A model generated the notes under the pieces. The model did not search any database. It saw nothing but the letters and a program-made list of their open reading frames with translations, and was not told the origin of the DNA. Positions 4,728 to 6,177 of a DNA stretch of 6,177 nt are shown piece by piece. The stretch comes from Candidatus Hodarchaeota archaeon (lineage in GTDB: Archaea > Asgardarchaeota > Heimdallarchaeia > Hodarchaeales > YT1-039): assembly GCA_016840025.1 (NCBI GenBank), contig JAEOTF010000119.1, positions 1 through 6,177 on the forward strand, written 5' to 3'. Both the position numbers and the translations under genes were made by a program. Position 1 is the first letter of the stretch, and each line of letters begins with the position of its first letter.

Positions 4728-6177
4728 ATGCCAATTGCAGGAATAACAAGTAAAAAAAAAGGGGTATCTGATTCGATTGTAAAAATGCTCGCAATTATGA
4801 CTCATACCGAAAAATCTTTGGCAAATATTGTATTAAACAAAAATATTATATCAACACATTCTATAAAGTCCCTCGATCTGAAGGATGATAAGACGAGTAC
4901 TTCTATTGGATGTTGTGGCTACTCAACTGAACAAAAAGGATCTCCAATTCATTTTCTTAAAGAAGATGATAAAAATATATTCCTTGTGGGAACAGGTAGA
5001 ACTTATCTTAACCAGTCAAAGGGTACCATAAAACTTCGTAATCATGCGACACGGACTGTGGAAACAATCGCTCATATTATTGAAGATAACTATCATAGTC
5101 TTTTCAAAACTATCCTAAACATCTTTCATAGATTACAGGGTTTCTTTACTTTCGCCATTTTTTGTAAGGAAGAAATAGTAATCGCAAGAGATTCCATCGG
5201 TGTAGAACCATTATATTGGGGAGAAAACGAGGATTATTTCGCCTTTGCATCAGAGAGAAAGGCTTTATGGATAATAGGAATAAGTGATGCTATAGCCTTT
5301 CCGCCAGGTTGCGTTGCATCGATAAGGTGGAGTGGTCACCTCCTATCCAATGTCTCGACTTTAATAAAGCCCAAGACAGTGAACATTAGCTTAGATGCTG
5401 CTGCTCAAGAACTGAAAAATACTTTACAACAAGTATTTGGGACATATTTAGGAAAGCTTAGCAAGGTTGGAGTCTTCTTCTCAGGTGGAATAGATAGTTC
5501 ATTAGTAGCTAAGATAGCGGGAGACTTGGGATTAAACGTCACTCTATACACGGCAGGCATAGAAGGCTCTTATGACATCGATATCGCTGAAAAATCTGCA
5601 GATGAACTTGGATACGAACATTACACGTGTATCATTCCTTTTAGCAAGGTAGAGAAATACATCTATAAGATCGTCTATGCAGTCGAAGAAGAGAATTTAC
5701 TGAGTGCTACTGTCGGGTTCCCATTATATGTTGCTGCAGAATTGGCTAGTACTAGAGAAGATCGAATTATTTTATCTGGACAAGGATCTGATGAACTTTT
5801 TGGAGGATACGCAAAGTATCATCGCATTCTTCAAAAACATGATCCTGAAAAACTAAACGAATATATGTGGACTGATGTTCTCCAAATGTCCAAAGTAAAT
5901 CTACAAAGAGATAGCGCAATTGCTATAGCGAATAATATTGAGACTTTTCCAATATTATTAGATTTGAAGGTAATTAACTTGGCAATGAGTTTTCAGACTC
6001 AACTTAAGGTTGTTGACAATATGGACAGGATGCGGAAACATGTGTTAAGAAAAGCTGCAAAATTTATTGGTTTGCCGGATAGTATAGTCAATCTTCCTAA
6101 AAAGGCAGCCCAATACGGGTCAGGCTCAAATAAAGCACTAATAAAGCTTTCCAGAATAAAGGGATACAAACATACTC
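4728..6177 (+). CDS. Asparagine-synthetase-like amidotransferase with degenerate glutaminase domain (3' end outside window)
   Basis: The frame is open from the ATG at 4728 to the right edge, 483 codons. The C-terminal half is a clear asparagine synthetase (AsnB) domain: the ATP pyrophosphatase P-loop FSGGIDSS (Ser252, Asp256), LSGQGSDELFGGYAKYHR (from 349) and RKAAKFIGLPDSIVNLPKKAAQYGSG near the visible end. The first 230 residues keep the Ntn-hydrolase fold, seen in GFFTFAIF, IARDSIGVEPLYWG (Arg154-Asp155), FAFASERKALW and FPPGCVASIRWSG. The glutaminase site is lost: the start is MPIAGI where AsnB has MCGIAG, with no Cys; no RGPD motif is visible; and GTGRTY replaces NGEIYN. The synthetase loop has Gln352 where E. 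coli AsnB has the catalytic Glu348. The protein probably activates a carboxylate with ATP and takes free ammonia or another nucleophile. Aspartate, or a sugar uronate given the sugar-nucleotide neighbours, are candidate substrates; neither is shown. Cytosolic. Confidence 0.9.
   Translation, partial: MPIAGITSKKKGVSDSIVKMLAIMTHTEKSLANIVLNKNIISTHSIKSLDLKDDKTSTSIGCCGYSTEQKGSPIHFLKEDDKNIFLVGTGRTYLNQSKGTIKLRNHATRTVETIAHIIEDNYHSLFKTILNIFHRLQGFFTFAIFCKEEIVIARDSIGVEPLYWGENEDYFAFASERKALWIIGISDAIAFPPGCVASIRWSGHLLSNVSTLIKPKTVNISLDAAAQELKNTLQQVFGTYLGKLSKVGVFFSGGIDSSLVAKIAGDLGLNVTLYTAGIEGSYDIDIAEKSADELGYEHYTCIIPFSKVEKYIYKIVYAVEEENLLSATVGFPLYVAAELASTREDRIILSGQGSDELFGGYAKYHRILQKHDPEKLNEYMWTDVLQMSKVNLQRDSAIAIANNIETFPILLDLKVINLAMSFQTQLKVVDNMDRMRKHVLRKAAKFIGLPDSIVNLPKKAAQYGSGSNKALIKLSRIKGYKHT

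Noticed and set aside
5623..5630. ACACGTGT palindrome as a fifth operator copy
   Set aside because: It lies inside the asparagine-synthetase-like coding sequence and lacks the GC ends of the intergenic octamers.
1..6177. CRISPR array, insertion sequence, tRNA or rRNA
   Set aside because: No spaced direct repeats, transposase motifs, terminal repeats, cloverleaf or rRNA-like sequences could be seen on either strand.

Overview
The window looks archaeal. The visible genes carry archaeal-style features: ribosome binding sites of the GGTGAT/GAGG type, oligo-T rather than hairpin terminators, a DUF354 protein (a family seen mainly in archaea), a short alpha-phosphohexomutase of the archaeal type, and AT-rich intergenic stretches with TATA-like boxes. 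No rRNA or tRNA is present, so the lineage cannot be fixed; a TACK- or Asgard-type archaeon is a guess. Nothing points to a recent mobile element.

Layout: (1) the 3' part of a plus-strand gene of the aminoglycoside phosphotransferase (APH)/choline-kinase fold enters from the left edge and ends at 551. (2) It converges on a block of three minus-strand genes, transcribed in the order sugar-1-phosphate nucleotidyltransferase (start 4568), phosphohexomutase (start about 3314) and DUF354 protein (start 1719). They are separated by gaps of roughly 150 and 230 bases that hold promoter-like and terminator-like signals, so they look like neighbouring single units more than one tight operon. (3) Divergent from the nucleotidyltransferase, a plus-strand asparagine-synthetase-like gene starts at 4728 and runs off the right edge.

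Function: the mutase (hexose-6-P to hexose-1-P) and the nucleotidyltransferase (hexose-1-P to NDP-hexose) are consecutive enzymes. The nucleotidyltransferase resembles the eukaryotic-type mannose-1-phosphate guanylyltransferase (GMPPB) over its full length, including the C-terminal tail, which suggests a Man-6-P -> Man-1-P -> GDP-mannose route. The DUF354 protein has a GT-B-like fold related to UDP-GlcNAc 2-epimerases and glycosyltransferases. The asparagine-synthetase-like protein could amidate either aspartate or a sugar acid. Together this fits a surface-glycan or glycolipid precursor locus.

The two most notable points are as follows. First, an alternating purine-pyrimidine octamer GCRCRTGC (minus strand GCAYGYGC) occurs four times, always between genes, and on the minus strand it is each time followed by a TATA-like stretch; this looks like a shared operator for the cluster. 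Second, the asparagine-synthetase-like protein has lost the N-terminal Cys nucleophile and other glutaminase landmarks and has Gln where the synthetase domain normally has Glu, so it is unlikely to be an ordinary glutamine-hydrolysing AsnB.

No gene-free stretch exceeds about 300 bases.
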